This document shows, piece after piece, positions 1-8,194 of a stretch of DNA of 64,000 nucleotides (position 1 is its first letter; each line of letters starts with the position of its first letter). The notes beneath the pieces were generated by a model. The model was not told the DNA's origin, ran no database searches, and saw only the letters and a list, made by a program, of their open reading frames with translations. The stretch is from the NCBI RefSeq assembly GCF_051380735.1, contig NZ_JBNYXQ010000005.1:124001-188000 (forward strand), given 5' to 3'. A program made the position numbers and the translations under genes. The DNA is from Janthinobacterium sp051380735. Its GTDB lineage: Bacteria; Pseudomonadota; Gammaproteobacteria; Burkholderiales; Burkholderiaceae_D.

Positions 1-2
1 AC

Positions 3-854
3 ATGCACCGACTCCATCCTTCCGTCCTGTTGTTCAGCGCGTTGCTGTGCATGGCAGCGCCACCAGCGACTGCGATTGAAGCAGCGCCATCGGCCGCAAC
101 GCCACTGGTGATCGGCGAAAGCTTTGCCATCGCCTCGACGGTGCTGGGCGAAACGCGCCATATCAATGTGTACGCGGCGCGCGCCTGGAATACGCCACCG
201 GACGCACCGTTGCCGGTGCTGTACATGCCGGACGGTGGCATTGCGGAGGATTTCCTGCACATCGCCGGCCTGCTGCAGGTGTCGGTGGCCAATGGCACCA
301 TGCGCCCGTTCAGGCTGGTCGGCATAGAAAACACCGAGCGCCGGCGCGACCTGACCGGCCCCACCGAAGACCCGAAAGACCGCGCCATCGCGCCAGTGGT
401 CGGCGGTTCGGGCGCCTATCGCAGCTTTATCCGCGACGAACTGATGCCGCAAGTGCGCCAGCGCTACCGTGGCACCGGCGAGACGGCGATTGTCGGCGAA
501 TCGCTGGCCGGGCTGTTCGTGGTGGAAACCTTGCTGGTCGAGCCACAGCTGTTTGACCACTACCTGGCGTTCGATCCCAGCCTGTGGTGGAACCGCAGCG
601 CCCTGCCCGGCCAGGCGGCCAACTTGCTGGCCAGGCCAGGCGGTGCCCGGCGCAGTCTGTACCTGGCCAGCAGCAGCGAGGCGGGCATTGCCAGCGAAGT
701 GCAACGCCTGGCCAGGGTACTGCAGCAATTTGCACCTGCTGGCCTGGACTGGCATGTCGAAAACATGCCGCAGGAAACCCACGGCACAATTTACCACCCG
801 GCGGCGCTAAAAGCCTTCCGCCAGGTATTTGCCCCGAAGATGGACAAACTGTAA
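3..854 (+). CDS. Exported alpha/beta-hydrolase, esterase D / Fes-IroE type
   Basis: A 283-residue protein with a hydrophobic N-terminal signal peptide (about residues 1-24, ending PATA), so it probably acts in the periplasm or outside the cell. The nucleophile elbow G-E-S-L-A-G places the catalytic serine at residue 167. The acidic patch before it and a late His in the ETHGTIYH segment fit the esterase family PF00756, which includes enterobactin esterases and S-formylglutathione hydrolases. The substrate cannot be told from sequence. The ATG lies two bases inside the window, so its promoter and ribosome site are not visible and a longer protein cannot be fully excluded. The signal peptide immediately after this ATG argues that it is the true start. 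Family confidence is good; substrate is unknown. Confidence 0.8.
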   Translation: MHRLHPSVLLFSALLCMAAPPATAIEAAPSAATPLVIGESFAIASTVLGETRHINVYAARAWNTPPDAPLPVLYMPDGGIAEDFLHIAGLLQVSVANGTMRPFRLVGIENTERRRDLTGPTEDPKDRAIAPVVGGSGAYRSFIRDELMPQVRQRYRGTGETAIVGESLAGLFVVETLLVEPQLFDHYLAFDPSLWWNRSALPGQAANLLARPGGARRSLYLASSSEAGIASEVQRLARVLQQFAPAGLDWHVENMPQETHGTIYHPAALKAFRQVFAPKMDKL

Positions 855-921
855 TCGTCCACGCAGCTCGTGGAAGCAGGCGCGCCAGTAAAATGCAGGC
901 CCGTCCCCAGCGTACACTTCC

Positions 922-1767
922 ATGACCTTATTGCAGCTATTGATCGTCTCCATCGTCCAGGGCTTTGCCGAACTGCTGCCCGTGTCGAGCTCCGCCCACG
1001 TTATCATGGCGGAAAAGCTGATGGGGCTCGACCCCACGTCGCCCGAATTGACGATGCTGCTGGTGATGCTGCATACCGGCACCATGTTCGCCGTCATCGT
1101 GTATTTCTGGTCTTCCTGGCGCAAGACGTATTTCAGCTCGGGCGCGGCCTTGCGCAGCAATGTGCTGCTGCTGGCGGCGGCGACCGTGATGACGGGCATC
1201 GTCGGCTACGGCTTGTTGAAATTGATTACCCATGTCGTCATGGCTGGCACACCGGGCTTCGAGATCGAACGCCTGTTCGGCAACGCCAGGCTGATGGCGG
1301 CCGCGCTGGCCGCTGCCGGCGTGCTGATCATGGTGTCGTCGCGACTACAGCCACGTCACGATGGCGCATTGACCCTGCCGCGCGCCATGCTGGTCGGTGC
1401 GGTGCAGGGCTTGTGCCTGCCCTTTCGCGGCTTTTCGCGCTCCGGGGCTACCATTTCCACGGCGATTGCCGTCGGCGTGCCGCAGCGGCGTGCGGAAGAA
1501 TTCAGTTTTGCGCTGGCGGTGGTGCTGACGCCGGCCGTCATCGTCAAGGAAGGCTGGCGCTTCTACCAGGCCGTCCACGCCGGCGCGGCTGGCCATGGCG
1601 CGTCGTTGCTGCATTTGCTGGCACCGAGCTTGCTGGGCATGTGTTTGTCTTTCCTGGCCGGCCTGCTGGCGCTGCGCTGGCTGTCAAGCTGGCTGGAACA
1701 GGGACGCTGGCACTTGTTCGGCTTGTATTGCCTGGCCGCCTCGGCGGTCGTGCTGTGGGTAGGGTAA
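922..1767 (+). CDS. uppP: Undecaprenyl-diphosphatase UppP (BacA family)
   Basis: A 281-residue polytopic membrane enzyme that dephosphorylates undecaprenyl diphosphate to recycle the lipid carrier of peptidoglycan and O-antigen synthesis. Its activity also gives bacitracin tolerance. The first signature GFAELLPVSSSAH (Glu17, His26) and the second signature RGFSRSGAT around residue 167 match the two active-site loops of the family. The second loop usually reads PGxSRSG, and here the proline position is arginine. The length fits the family (about 265-290). It lies 67 bases after the esterase gene and 58 bases before mntP on the same strand, so co-transcription is possible. Confidence 0.95.
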   Translation: MTLLQLLIVSIVQGFAELLPVSSSAHVIMAEKLMGLDPTSPELTMLLVMLHTGTMFAVIVYFWSSWRKTYFSSGAALRSNVLLLAAATVMTGIVGYGLLKLITHVVMAGTPGFEIERLFGNARLMAAALAAAGVLIMVSSRLQPRHDGALTLPRAMLVGAVQGLCLPFRGFSRSGATISTAIAVGVPQRRAEEFSFALAVVLTPAVIVKEGWRFYQAVHAGAAGHGASLLHLLAPSLLGMCLSFLAGLLALRWLSSWLEQGRWHLFGLYCLAASAVVLWVG

Positions 1768-1825
1768 AATCGCGGCGGGCCGCTTTGGCCCATCCATCCC
1801 AGCCAGGTATTACTGAAAGCCACCG

Positions 1826-2398
1826 ATGAATTTTGCCGCCACCGCCGCCCTGTCGCTCGCCATGTCGACCGACGCCTTTGCCGCCGCCGTCGGCAAGGGC
1901 GCGGCCCTGCACAAACCGCAATGGCGCGAGGCGCTGCGCACCGGCCTGATCTTCGGCGCAATCGAATCGATCACGCCACTGATAGGCTGGGCCCTGGGCC
2001 GCGTTGCAGCCCCGTATGTCGCCGCCTGGGATCACTGGCTGGCGTTCAGCTTGCTGGGCATCATCGGCATGCTGATGATACGCAACGCCTTGTCCGATGC
2101 CGATGAGGAAGAGGAACCGGCGCGCAGTCATTCCTTCTGGGTGCTGGCCGTCACCGGCTTTGCCACCAGCATCGACGCCATGGTAGTGGGCGCCGGCCTG
2201 GCTTTGCTGGGTGCCAATATCCTGGTCACGGCCGCCGCGATCGGCTTTTCCACTTTCGTCATGGTCACTATCGGCGTGATGCTGGGCCGTGTGCTGGGGA
2301 CAGTCGCAGGAAGGCGTGCAGAACTGGTGGGCGGGCTGATACTGATCGTGATCGGCTGCCTGATTCTGTACGAGCATCTGGGCCATCCGGCAAGCTGA
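1826..2398 (+). CDS. mntP: Manganese efflux pump MntP
   Basis: A 190-residue inner-membrane protein with about six hydrophobic segments arranged as two pseudo-repeats, typical of MntP (DUF204), which exports Mn2+. The conserved acidic positions are present: STDAFAAAVGKG near residue 14 and TSIDAMVVG near residue 115. MntP genes are often controlled by a Mn2+-sensing yybP-ykoY riboswitch. Only 58 bases separate this gene from uppP, and I could not recognise that riboswitch there. The family call is firm; regulation is unresolved. Confidence 0.92.
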   Translation: MNFAATAALSLAMSTDAFAAAVGKGAALHKPQWREALRTGLIFGAIESITPLIGWALGRVAAPYVAAWDHWLAFSLLGIIGMLMIRNALSDADEEEEPARSHSFWVLAVTGFATSIDAMVVGAGLALLGANILVTAAAIGFSTFVMVTIGVMLGRVLGTVAGRRAELVGGLILIVIGCLILYEHLGHPAS

Positions 2399-2478
2399 GA
2401 TCAACGGTACGCAAACGCACAGAAGCGGCCTGGAAATCGTGCTAGCTTGATGACTTCAGGTGAGGCAAGGAGACTGTC

Positions 2479-2685
2479 ATGGAAACGCTGGAATTGCTGT
2501 TTGCAACGCTGGTAAGGGAAACCGCCGAATCGATCCGGGACCATCATCTGCCATTTGCCATCAGGAACGATGAAGCCGCTTGTTTTGCCTGGATGGATGC
2601 CCACCCGGTTTCCGGCTATGTGCAGGAAGCCTACCGTGAGATCGAGGAAACGGCCTTGCAGATTCGCGCCATCCGGGCCGGCTGA
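2479..2685 (+). CDS. Small hypothetical protein, 68 aa
   Basis: An acidic, mostly helical 68-residue protein that I do not recognise. A good ribosome site (aaggag about seven bases before the ATG) and a normal reading frame in a gap between larger genes support it as a real gene. There is no signal peptide, membrane segment or cysteine motif. It follows mntP by 80 bases on the same strand, and a strong hairpin follows it. No function is assigned. Confidence 0.55.
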   Translation: METLELLFATLVRETAESIRDHHLPFAIRNDEAACFAWMDAHPVSGYVQEAYREIEETALQIRAIRAG

Positions 2686-2708
2686 GCGCCGGTGGATGGC
2701 GAGTTTGC

Positions 2709-2729
2709 CCGGGGCCCTGCTGGCCCCGG
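2709..2729. terminator. GC-rich hairpin between convergent genes
   Basis: A perfect 8-bp stem (ccggggcc / ggccccgg) with a 5-base loop lies 24 bases after the stop at 2685 and before the stop of the convergent minus-strand gene. No T-run follows on either side, so it is only a candidate bidirectional terminator. Confidence 0.35.
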
Positions 2730-2782
2730 CCATCAATTTGCTGTGCGCCTGCTGTACGTCTTGCCGCGCCAGCTGAACAGGC

Positions 2783-3007
2783 TCAACGCATTGGTGCGCT
2801 ATCGGCCAGCCGCCAGCCGATCGACAAGGCCACTTGCTGCGCCTCTTTCTCGTTGCTGCGATCATCATAATCGCAAGTGTCTTCATATGCACCGCAAGCA
2901 TGGTTCTGACTGACGAACGAGCCTACCCAGCGGCCATCGCGGCGTTGGGAAGCGGTTGCACTGATAACGAAACCTTTGTGGATGGTGGGATTTTCCAACG
3001 ACATCAT
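2783..3007 (-). CDS. Small hypothetical protein, 74 aa
   Basis: I place the start at the ATG-ATG pair at 3007/3004 because a strong ribosome site (gcggagg) sits just upstream. The frame stays open further upstream to an ATG at 3070, which lacks such a site. The protein begins MMSLENPTIHKGF. A conserved-looking core follows, with an aromatic/glycine strand (GRWVGSF) and an acidic helix rich in Glu and Ala. It resembles small uncharacterised burkholderial proteins, but I cannot name a family with certainty. It is transcribed away from the SRAP gene. Confidence 0.6.
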   Translation of the reverse strand: MMSLENPTIHKGFVISATASQRRDGRWVGSFVSQNHACGAYEDTCDYDDRSNEKEAQQVALSIGWRLADSAPMR

Positions 3008-3142
3008 AATTTCCTCCGCTAAAAAAATGTCAGCCACCTGACTTGACTCCATTGTGCCGCAGCGCAACATAGCGGTCTGTACGGTCGTTCACGTTCAACG
3101 CATGCAAATGCCTTGAACTATCGAATCAGGTATGATTTCACC

Positions 3143-3862
3143 ATGTGTGGACGATTTGATCAGAACGATACGGCGCGAATGCAGGCCGCCAGCTTCGGCT
3201 GGACCGACGCGGTCTACGACAGCGAGGCCGAACCGCGCCTGAACGTGTCGCCCGGCACTTACCGCCCTGTGATGCATATTGAAAACGGCGTACGCCGGGT
3301 CGACGATGTGTTCTGGGGCTATCGCCCTGCCTGGGCCACGGCCTCAGAACCGGCGCCTGGCACGAAGAAAATCCCGATTGCCATCAATGCCCGCCTGGAA
3401 AAACTGGCCGGCAGCTACTGGAAGCCCTTGCTGCACAACGGGCGCGGCATCGTCTGCGTGCAGGGCTGGTATGAATGGACCGGTGAAAAGGGTTCGAAAC
3501 AGCCCTGGCACATCCACCACCGTGACAACGAACCGCTATTCCTGCTGACATTGGCCCATTTCGGCCCATTCAAGCACCATCGCGAGGAATCCGGTTTCGT
3601 GCTGGTCACGGCCGACAGCCTGGGCGGCATGGTCGATATCCATGACCGGCGGCCGGTGGCCGTCAGCCGGGAAGACGCGTACCGCTGGCTGGCGCCCGAG
3701 CTGGCGCCGGACGAAGCGCTGCACCTGGCGCGTACCTGCATGCTGGACGCGCAGCTGTTCGCATGGCATGCAGTCGACAATCCGCTGGTGCCTAGCGCGC
3801 GCGCCAGGAAAACGCCGGCGCCGGTGACGGGACAAGCATCGTTCGACTGGCAAACAGACTGA
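3143..3862 (+). CDS. yedK: SOS response-associated peptidase (SRAP, YedK/HMCES family)
   Basis: A 239-residue SRAP protein. Family members form a thiazolidine crosslink with abasic sites in single-stranded DNA through Cys2, protecting them from strand breakage. The start at 3143 is fixed by MCGRF, which places the catalytic cysteine directly after the initiator Met. Other active-site positions are visible: Asn82 in INAR, Glu111 in GWYEW and His167 in DIHDRRPV. An in-frame ATG at 3113 would bury Cys2 and is rejected. Despite the family name I see no LexA box (CTGT-N8-ACAG) upstream. The stop is 9 bases from the stop of the convergent DUF418 gene. Confidence 0.93.
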   Translation: MCGRFDQNDTARMQAASFGWTDAVYDSEAEPRLNVSPGTYRPVMHIENGVRRVDDVFWGYRPAWATASEPAPGTKKIPIAINARLEKLAGSYWKPLLHNGRGIVCVQGWYEWTGEKGSKQPWHIHHRDNEPLFLLTLAHFGPFKHHREESGFVLVTADSLGGMVDIHDRRPVAVSREDAYRWLAPELAPDEALHLARTCMLDAQLFAWHAVDNPLVPSARARKTPAPVTGQASFDWQTD

Positions 3863-3871
3863 TCCTTAGCA

Positions 3872-5044
3872 TTAGCGCGCCAGGTGCCGCCACAGCGCCT
3901 CGACCGGCCCCTGCTTGAATCGCGCCAGCCACCAGCGGCTGAGCCATACCTGCGTCGCCATGATGGCCAGCGCCAGGCACAGCATCTCGACTGGCCGCAG
4001 GCGCGCCCCCCATCCGAGGCCCCAGCCTTGCAATAAAAAGGTGGCCAGCAGCGATTGCGCCAGGTAGTTGCTCAGAGCCATGCGCCCTGCCGCCGCCAGC
4101 CAGTGTGCCAGTGTCGCCATCAGCGCGGGGCCGGCCAGCATCAGCGCTGCCACATAACCGGCCGCCAGCAGCGGACCGCCTGCATACAGCAGCAATTCGA
4201 ACAGCATGCTGTTGTAATCTTTTTGATATGGATTAACTGTTTGCTGCAGCAGCGCCGTGGCGGACAGCAAGTTGAACGGCAAACCCAGCCCCAGCCCGAC
4301 CATGCAGACGCGGCGCCACACGTGGCGATGGTGCTGCGGCTCGACCAGCCAGCCCAGGCGCACCGACAAGATGCCCAACGAGAACAGCACGATGATATGC
4401 GGCAGCATCACGATCACGAACAGCATCTGCATGCCATAGTCGCGCACGCGCAGCGCCGCCACCGCCAGCAAGCTGCCCTGCGTATAGATGGCGTAGCGGC
4501 CGGCAAACTCCTGCAACTGGCGCGTGGTGTCATCGGCAGTCATGCCTGGAATGACTGGATACAGCAAGGCCATGAACAGCAGGAAACCGCCCGCCAGCAT
4601 CCAGGCCAGATTGCGTATGCGGTCCAAGCCGCTTGGTGCCAGCGACACGATCAGCATGCCGGCCAGCGCGTAGGAACTGAGCACGTCGCCGCTCCATATC
4701 AGCAAGCCATGCAAGATACCGATCAGCAGCAGCCAGCGCAAGCGCCGCCTGTAGGCCGTTTGCGCGGCCAGCCAGCTGCCCAGTTGCTGCCTGAGCGAGC
4801 GCGTATGCAGCGCAAAACCGGCGCCGAACAGGAAGGCAAAGATGGGATAAAACTTGAACTCGGCAAACGCCGCCACCAGGAAGATGGCGGCCTGGTCGAT
4901 CCAGGGTGCGGGAGTGGCCAAGGTGCCGTACCGCAGGGACAGGGTGCCCCAGGCAAAACCCCATATATTGACCAGCAGGATGCCGAACAGCGCGATGCCA
5001 CGCAGCACATCGAGTTGCGCCAGCCTGCCCGGCCTGGCGCTCAT
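3872..5044 (-). CDS. DUF418 (YeiB-like) membrane protein
   Basis: A 390-residue polytopic membrane protein starting MSARPGRLAQLDVLRGIALFGIL. The LDVLRGIALFGILLVN opening is the hallmark of the DUF418/YeiB family, whose members are often described as putative transporters or acyl-transfer-related membrane proteins. There are about ten hydrophobic segments, and the conserved C-terminal region contains QSLLATFLLQGWGLG. Its ATG overlaps the stop of the upstream LD-carboxypeptidase gene (ATGA), indicating translational coupling. Biochemical role is unknown. Confidence 0.88.
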   Translation of the reverse strand: MSARPGRLAQLDVLRGIALFGILLVNIWGFAWGTLSLRYGTLATPAPWIDQAAIFLVAAFAEFKFYPIFAFLFGAGFALHTRSLRQQLGSWLAAQTAYRRRLRWLLLIGILHGLLIWSGDVLSSYALAGMLIVSLAPSGLDRIRNLAWMLAGGFLLFMALLYPVIPGMTADDTTRQLQEFAGRYAIYTQGSLLAVAALRVRDYGMQMLFVIVMLPHIIVLFSLGILSVRLGWLVEPQHHRHVWRRVCMVGLGLGLPFNLLSATALLQQTVNPYQKDYNSMLFELLLYAGGPLLAAGYVAALMLAGPALMATLAHWLAAAGRMALSNYLAQSLLATFLLQGWGLGWGARLRPVEMLCLALAIMATQVWLSRWWLARFKQGPVEALWRHLAR

Positions 5045-5964
5045 CGTGCAGCGCGCACCAGGGTCGGGTAGTCGTCGATCTGCAAGCTGAAGCCGGTCTG
5101 GTTCGAGCGCAAATATGCGTGACCGCCAAACGGCAAGGTGACGCGGCGGCGGATATGGCCGAACTCCAGGCCCGTCAGCACCGGCACGGGCAACCGTTCA
5201 CGCACATAGGCCAGCATGGTATCGAAATCGTAGCCGTTCTCCGTCGGCCCCAGTTTATAGCCTGAAAAGTCGCCCAGCAGCACGGCTTGCTGGCGGCCAA
5301 TCACGCCCGCATGCAGCAGTTGCAGCAACATGCGCTCGACCCGGTAGGGATGTTCGTTGACGTCTTCCAGGAACAGGATGCCGCCGTCGATCTCGGGAAA
5401 ATATGGCGTGCCCAGCAGATGCACCAGCATCGCCAGGTTACCGCCCCACAGCGTGCCGCGCACGTCGACCTGGGGATTGCCATTCGCTACACCTGTCACC
5501 GTGTGGGTAGGGCCCGCCAGGCAGGACCACAGCTGGTCCAGGGTAAATTGTTCCGGCTCGTCGCGCAAGAAATCATCGCAGATCATGGGGCCGGCAAAAC
5601 TGGCGCGGCCGGTTTTGGCCATCATGCCCATGTGGAAAGCCGTGAAGTCGCTGTAGCCGACAAACAGCTTGCCGCTGTCGGCCATGGCGTCGAAATCGAT
5701 CTCGGGCAGGATGCGGCTGATGCCATAACTGCCGCGCAAGGCCAGCACCACTTGCACGTCGGGGTCCCGGGCGGCGGCATCGAGTTGCGCCAGGCGCCCC
5801 GCTTCGGTGCCGCCGAAACGCTGGAATTTATGCGCCGGGTCATAGTAATTATGGACGCTGGCGCCTTGTGCCTGCAGGCGGGCAATGGCGCGCGCCAGGG
5901 CCGCTTCGTCGGGCGCGTAGCCGCCGGGCGCCACAATGGCGATGCCAATTTCAGGAGTGCTCAA
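5041..5964 (-). CDS. ldcA: Muramoyltetrapeptide (LD) carboxypeptidase, peptidase S66
   Basis: LdcA-type cytoplasmic serine peptidase that removes the terminal D-Ala from recycled murein tetrapeptides. Visible motifs are the N-terminal IAIVAPGGY, RGSYGISRIL near residue 78, and GYSDFTAF with nucleophile Ser105, almost the same position as in E. coli LdcA. I place the start at a TTG at 5964 (about 307 residues), because the family begins just before IGIAIVAP and the upstream hydrolase ends at 5999. An ATG at 6051 would add 29 residues rich in Cys and Arg and overlap the upstream gene. Neither start has a clear ribosome site. The stop overlaps the DUF418 start by 4 bases. Confidence 0.88.
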   Translation of the reverse strand: MSTPEIGIAIVAPGGYAPDEAALARAIARLQAQGASVHNYYDPAHKFQRFGGTEAGRLAQLDAAARDPDVQVVLALRGSYGISRILPEIDFDAMADSGKLFVGYSDFTAFHMGMMAKTGRASFAGPMICDDFLRDEPEQFTLDQLWSCLAGPTHTVTGVANGNPQVDVRGTLWGGNLAMLVHLLGTPYFPEIDGGILFLEDVNEHPYRVERMLLQLLHAGVIGRQQAVLLGDFSGYKLGPTENGYDFDTMLAYVRERLPVPVLTGLEFGHIRRRVTLPFGGHAYLRSNQTGFSLQIDDYPTLVRAAR

Positions 5965-5998
5965 TATAATGGTACCGGACAGTGGAGGAGTGTTTCGC

Positions 5999-6916
5999 TC
6001 AGGCTGGCTGCGAGCGCATCTGGGGCGACATCTTACCGTGCAGATGCACATCGATCAAGGCGAGGATGCGTTCGATCAATTGCGGCGGCAGGTCGTGGCC
6101 CATGCCTTCGATTACCTCGAGCCGCGCGCCCGGAATCAGGGCCGCCGTATCAATGCCGCAAGCGACCGGGATCAAGGGATCGGCCGCGCCATGGATTACC
6201 AGCGACGGGCAAGCTATGGTCGGCAGCAAGGCCACCCGATCACCGGAAGCGCCGATGGCCACCATCTGGCGTACCACGCCATCGGGACAGTTGGCGCGCG
6301 ACAAAGCGACGGCAATCCGCTGGTGCAGCACTTTGTCGGCCACCGGATAAGCTGGGCTGCCCAAGGCGCGCACGGTGGCCGCCATATGCGCGACCAGCTC
6401 GGCCTGGCTGGCGTTCGCCTTCGGGCGTTTCATCAGGGCATTGCGCGCAACTTTGGTCGGACCGGGCAAGCCGCGCCGACTGCTGCTCGACATGATGGAC
6501 ACCAGGCTCAGCACCCGCTCGGGCGCACGCGCCGCCATCACTTGCGCGATCATGCCGCCCATCGATACACCAACCAGATGGGCCCGTGCGATACCCAGGG
6601 CCGACAACAGGCCCAGCGCATCGTTGGCCATGTCGTCCAGCGTATAGGAACTTTTCAGGGGCCAGCCTATCTTGCTTTTCAGATAGGCCAATGGCAGGCT
6701 GGGCTTGCCGGCGTGGGTCATCTTGCTTGACAGCCCGACGTCGCGGTTGTCGAAGCGGATCACGCGAAATCCCTGCTCGACAATACCGTCGACAAAGGAA
6801 TCTGGCCAGGCGACCAGCTGCATGCCCAAGCCCATGATGAGCAGCACGCAGGGGTCTTGCGGATCGCCATGGCTTTCGTAAGCGATATCGAGGCCGTTGG
6901 CCTGTGTGGTTGCCAT
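5999..6916 (-). CDS. Cytoplasmic alpha/beta-fold hydrolase
   Basis: A 305-residue alpha/beta hydrolase starting MATTQANGLDIAYESHG. The nucleophile elbow is GVSMGG (Ser118), the acid is likely the Asp of HGAADPLIP, and the histidine is in GMGHDLP. The lipase/epoxide-hydrolase-like oxyanion segment LIMGLGMQ lies near residue 27. The ATG at 6916 follows an aaagg ribosome site, so the longer frame from 6973 is not used. It lies 34 bases upstream of ldcA and 80 bases after the HemS-like gene on the same strand. Substrate is unknown. Confidence 0.85.
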   Translation of the reverse strand: MATTQANGLDIAYESHGDPQDPCVLLIMGLGMQLVAWPDSFVDGIVEQGFRVIRFDNRDVGLSSKMTHAGKPSLPLAYLKSKIGWPLKSSYTLDDMANDALGLLSALGIARAHLVGVSMGGMIAQVMAARAPERVLSLVSIMSSSSRRGLPGPTKVARNALMKRPKANASQAELVAHMAATVRALGSPAYPVADKVLHQRIAVALSRANCPDGVVRQMVAIGASGDRVALLPTIACPSLVIHGAADPLIPVACGIDTAALIPGARLEVIEGMGHDLPPQLIERILALIDVHLHGKMSPQMRSQPA

Positions 6917-6996
6917 GCTTGCCTTTCGGGTCACCGGCCGCGAGCACCAGTGCTGCGACCGTGGGATCAGCATAGCATTTTATGGCTTGAGCAGCA

Positions 6997-8163
6997 TTAC
7001 CTGGCGCGCGGCAGGCTGGCGGCCAGGTCGTTCCACGCCTGCGGCTGCGGCTGGCCGCGCTCGCGCACGCCGAAAAAGGTCAGTACCTGTGTGCCTTCCT
7101 GGTCGAAAAACTCGACCGAGGTGACGCCGCCGCGCTTGACGACCCAGCCGCTGCGCAAGGCCGTATCGCGGATATGCAGGTTGAAGTCCGGGTCCAGCAC
7201 ATTGTAAAAGCCGCCGGCTGCCATGGTTTTTTCGATCTTGCCGCTATAAATTTGCGTCAGGCCCTCATTGCCCAGAAAGACCATGATTGCGAGCTTGTCT
7301 TTTGCAGCGTTGTCGAGCAAGGCGCGCAACGCTTCCGGCCTGAGCTGTTCGACCATGCCGGCGGGCGCCAGGCGCAGCGCCTGTTCGCGGGTGAGTTTGA
7401 ATTCACGCAGGATTTGTGCAAACTGGTGCACGTCCGTCATTTCTTTCCAGGCCAGCTGGAATTGATTCAGGTCGACCTCGGCATCGGGCTTTTCCGCCGG
7501 CCTGGCCACGCTGGCCAGCACATTCAGCCGGCTTTCCTGCTGCGGCGCGCGGAACCTGGCCACCAGCTGGTCGAACACGGCCACGCCCGCATCGCTGCGC
7601 ACATACAGTTTATGGACCGAGTCGCCCTGGGCATCGAAAAATTGCAGGCTGCGCGACAGCTTGCCGTCCGGACCTGGCTGGACCACGGCAAACGCGTATT
7701 TCCAGTTTTCAAAATGGAAGCGCAGGTCGATGGCGCCGCCCAGGTAGCCGCCGGCGATATTGCGCTGGCGTGCCTCCTGCTCGGCGTCCTGTTTCAGATC
7801 GCCCAGCTCCGACTTGTCGCCGGCCTGTTTGAGGCGGCTGGCGATGCCGGTGGTTTCTATCACGCCGTTTTCATTGCGCGTGATGGCCTGCACCCGGCCC
7901 AAGGCTAGCGCGGCGCGCATGATTTCGCGCGGCTGGTTGCCGTCGGCCTGCAGGCGCGTGACGCCGTTGCCGAGATTCGTCGCCAGCAACTGCGCTTCCG
8001 ACACGCCCAGGGCGCGCGCCGCATCGCGGATCTGCAGCTTGGGCTGCTCGGTGCGCAAGGTGCCCCAGCGTTCGGCCAGGCTGGACGGGGCCGCCGGGGC
8101 GGCCATTACTTGCGTGATAGCCAGGCTGGCCAGCAGGGATAAGACGATTTTCGATAGTTTCAT
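6997..8163 (-). CDS. HemS/ChuS-like heme-binding protein carrying a signal peptide
   Basis: A 388-residue protein with the two-repeat layout of HemS/ChuS/PhuS, which bind or degrade imported heme. Repeat one covers about residues 28-210 (LAERWGTLR, LGRVQAITRNENG). Repeat two covers about 230-388 (WKEMTDVHQFAQIL, GVTSVEFFDQEGTQVLTFFG). His246 in TDVHQF aligns by position with what I recall as the proximal heme ligand of the family (around residue 193-196 in ChuS/HemS). The oddity is a clean N-terminal signal peptide (MKLSKIVLSLLASLAITQVMA), which suggests export, whereas characterised homologues are cytoplasmic. It lies 31 bases downstream of the heme receptor gene on the same strand. Confidence 0.85.
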   Translation of the reverse strand: MKLSKIVLSLLASLAITQVMAAPAAPSSLAERWGTLRTEQPKLQIRDAARALGVSEAQLLATNLGNGVTRLQADGNQPREIMRAALALGRVQAITRNENGVIETTGIASRLKQAGDKSELGDLKQDAEQEARQRNIAGGYLGGAIDLRFHFENWKYAFAVVQPGPDGKLSRSLQFFDAQGDSVHKLYVRSDAGVAVFDQLVARFRAPQQESRLNVLASVARPAEKPDAEVDLNQFQLAWKEMTDVHQFAQILREFKLTREQALRLAPAGMVEQLRPEALRALLDNAAKDKLAIMVFLGNEGLTQIYSGKIEKTMAAGGFYNVLDPDFNLHIRDTALRSGWVVKRGGVTSVEFFDQEGTQVLTFFGVRERGQPQPQAWNDLAASLPRAR

Positions 8164-8194
8164 GAGATTGCCGTAATAAAAAGGTGGGAAAAGA

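Noticed and set aside
858..874. Hairpin tccacg/cgtgga after the first gene
   Set aside because: Only 6 bp and no T-run; too weak to call a terminator.
1768..1825. Mn2+ riboswitch (yybP-ykoY) before mntP
   Set aside because: The gap is only 58 bases, and I do not see the conserved riboswitch core or its stems.
3008..3142. LexA box for the SRAP gene
   Set aside because: A ctgt is present near 3076, but no acag partner lies at the required spacing.
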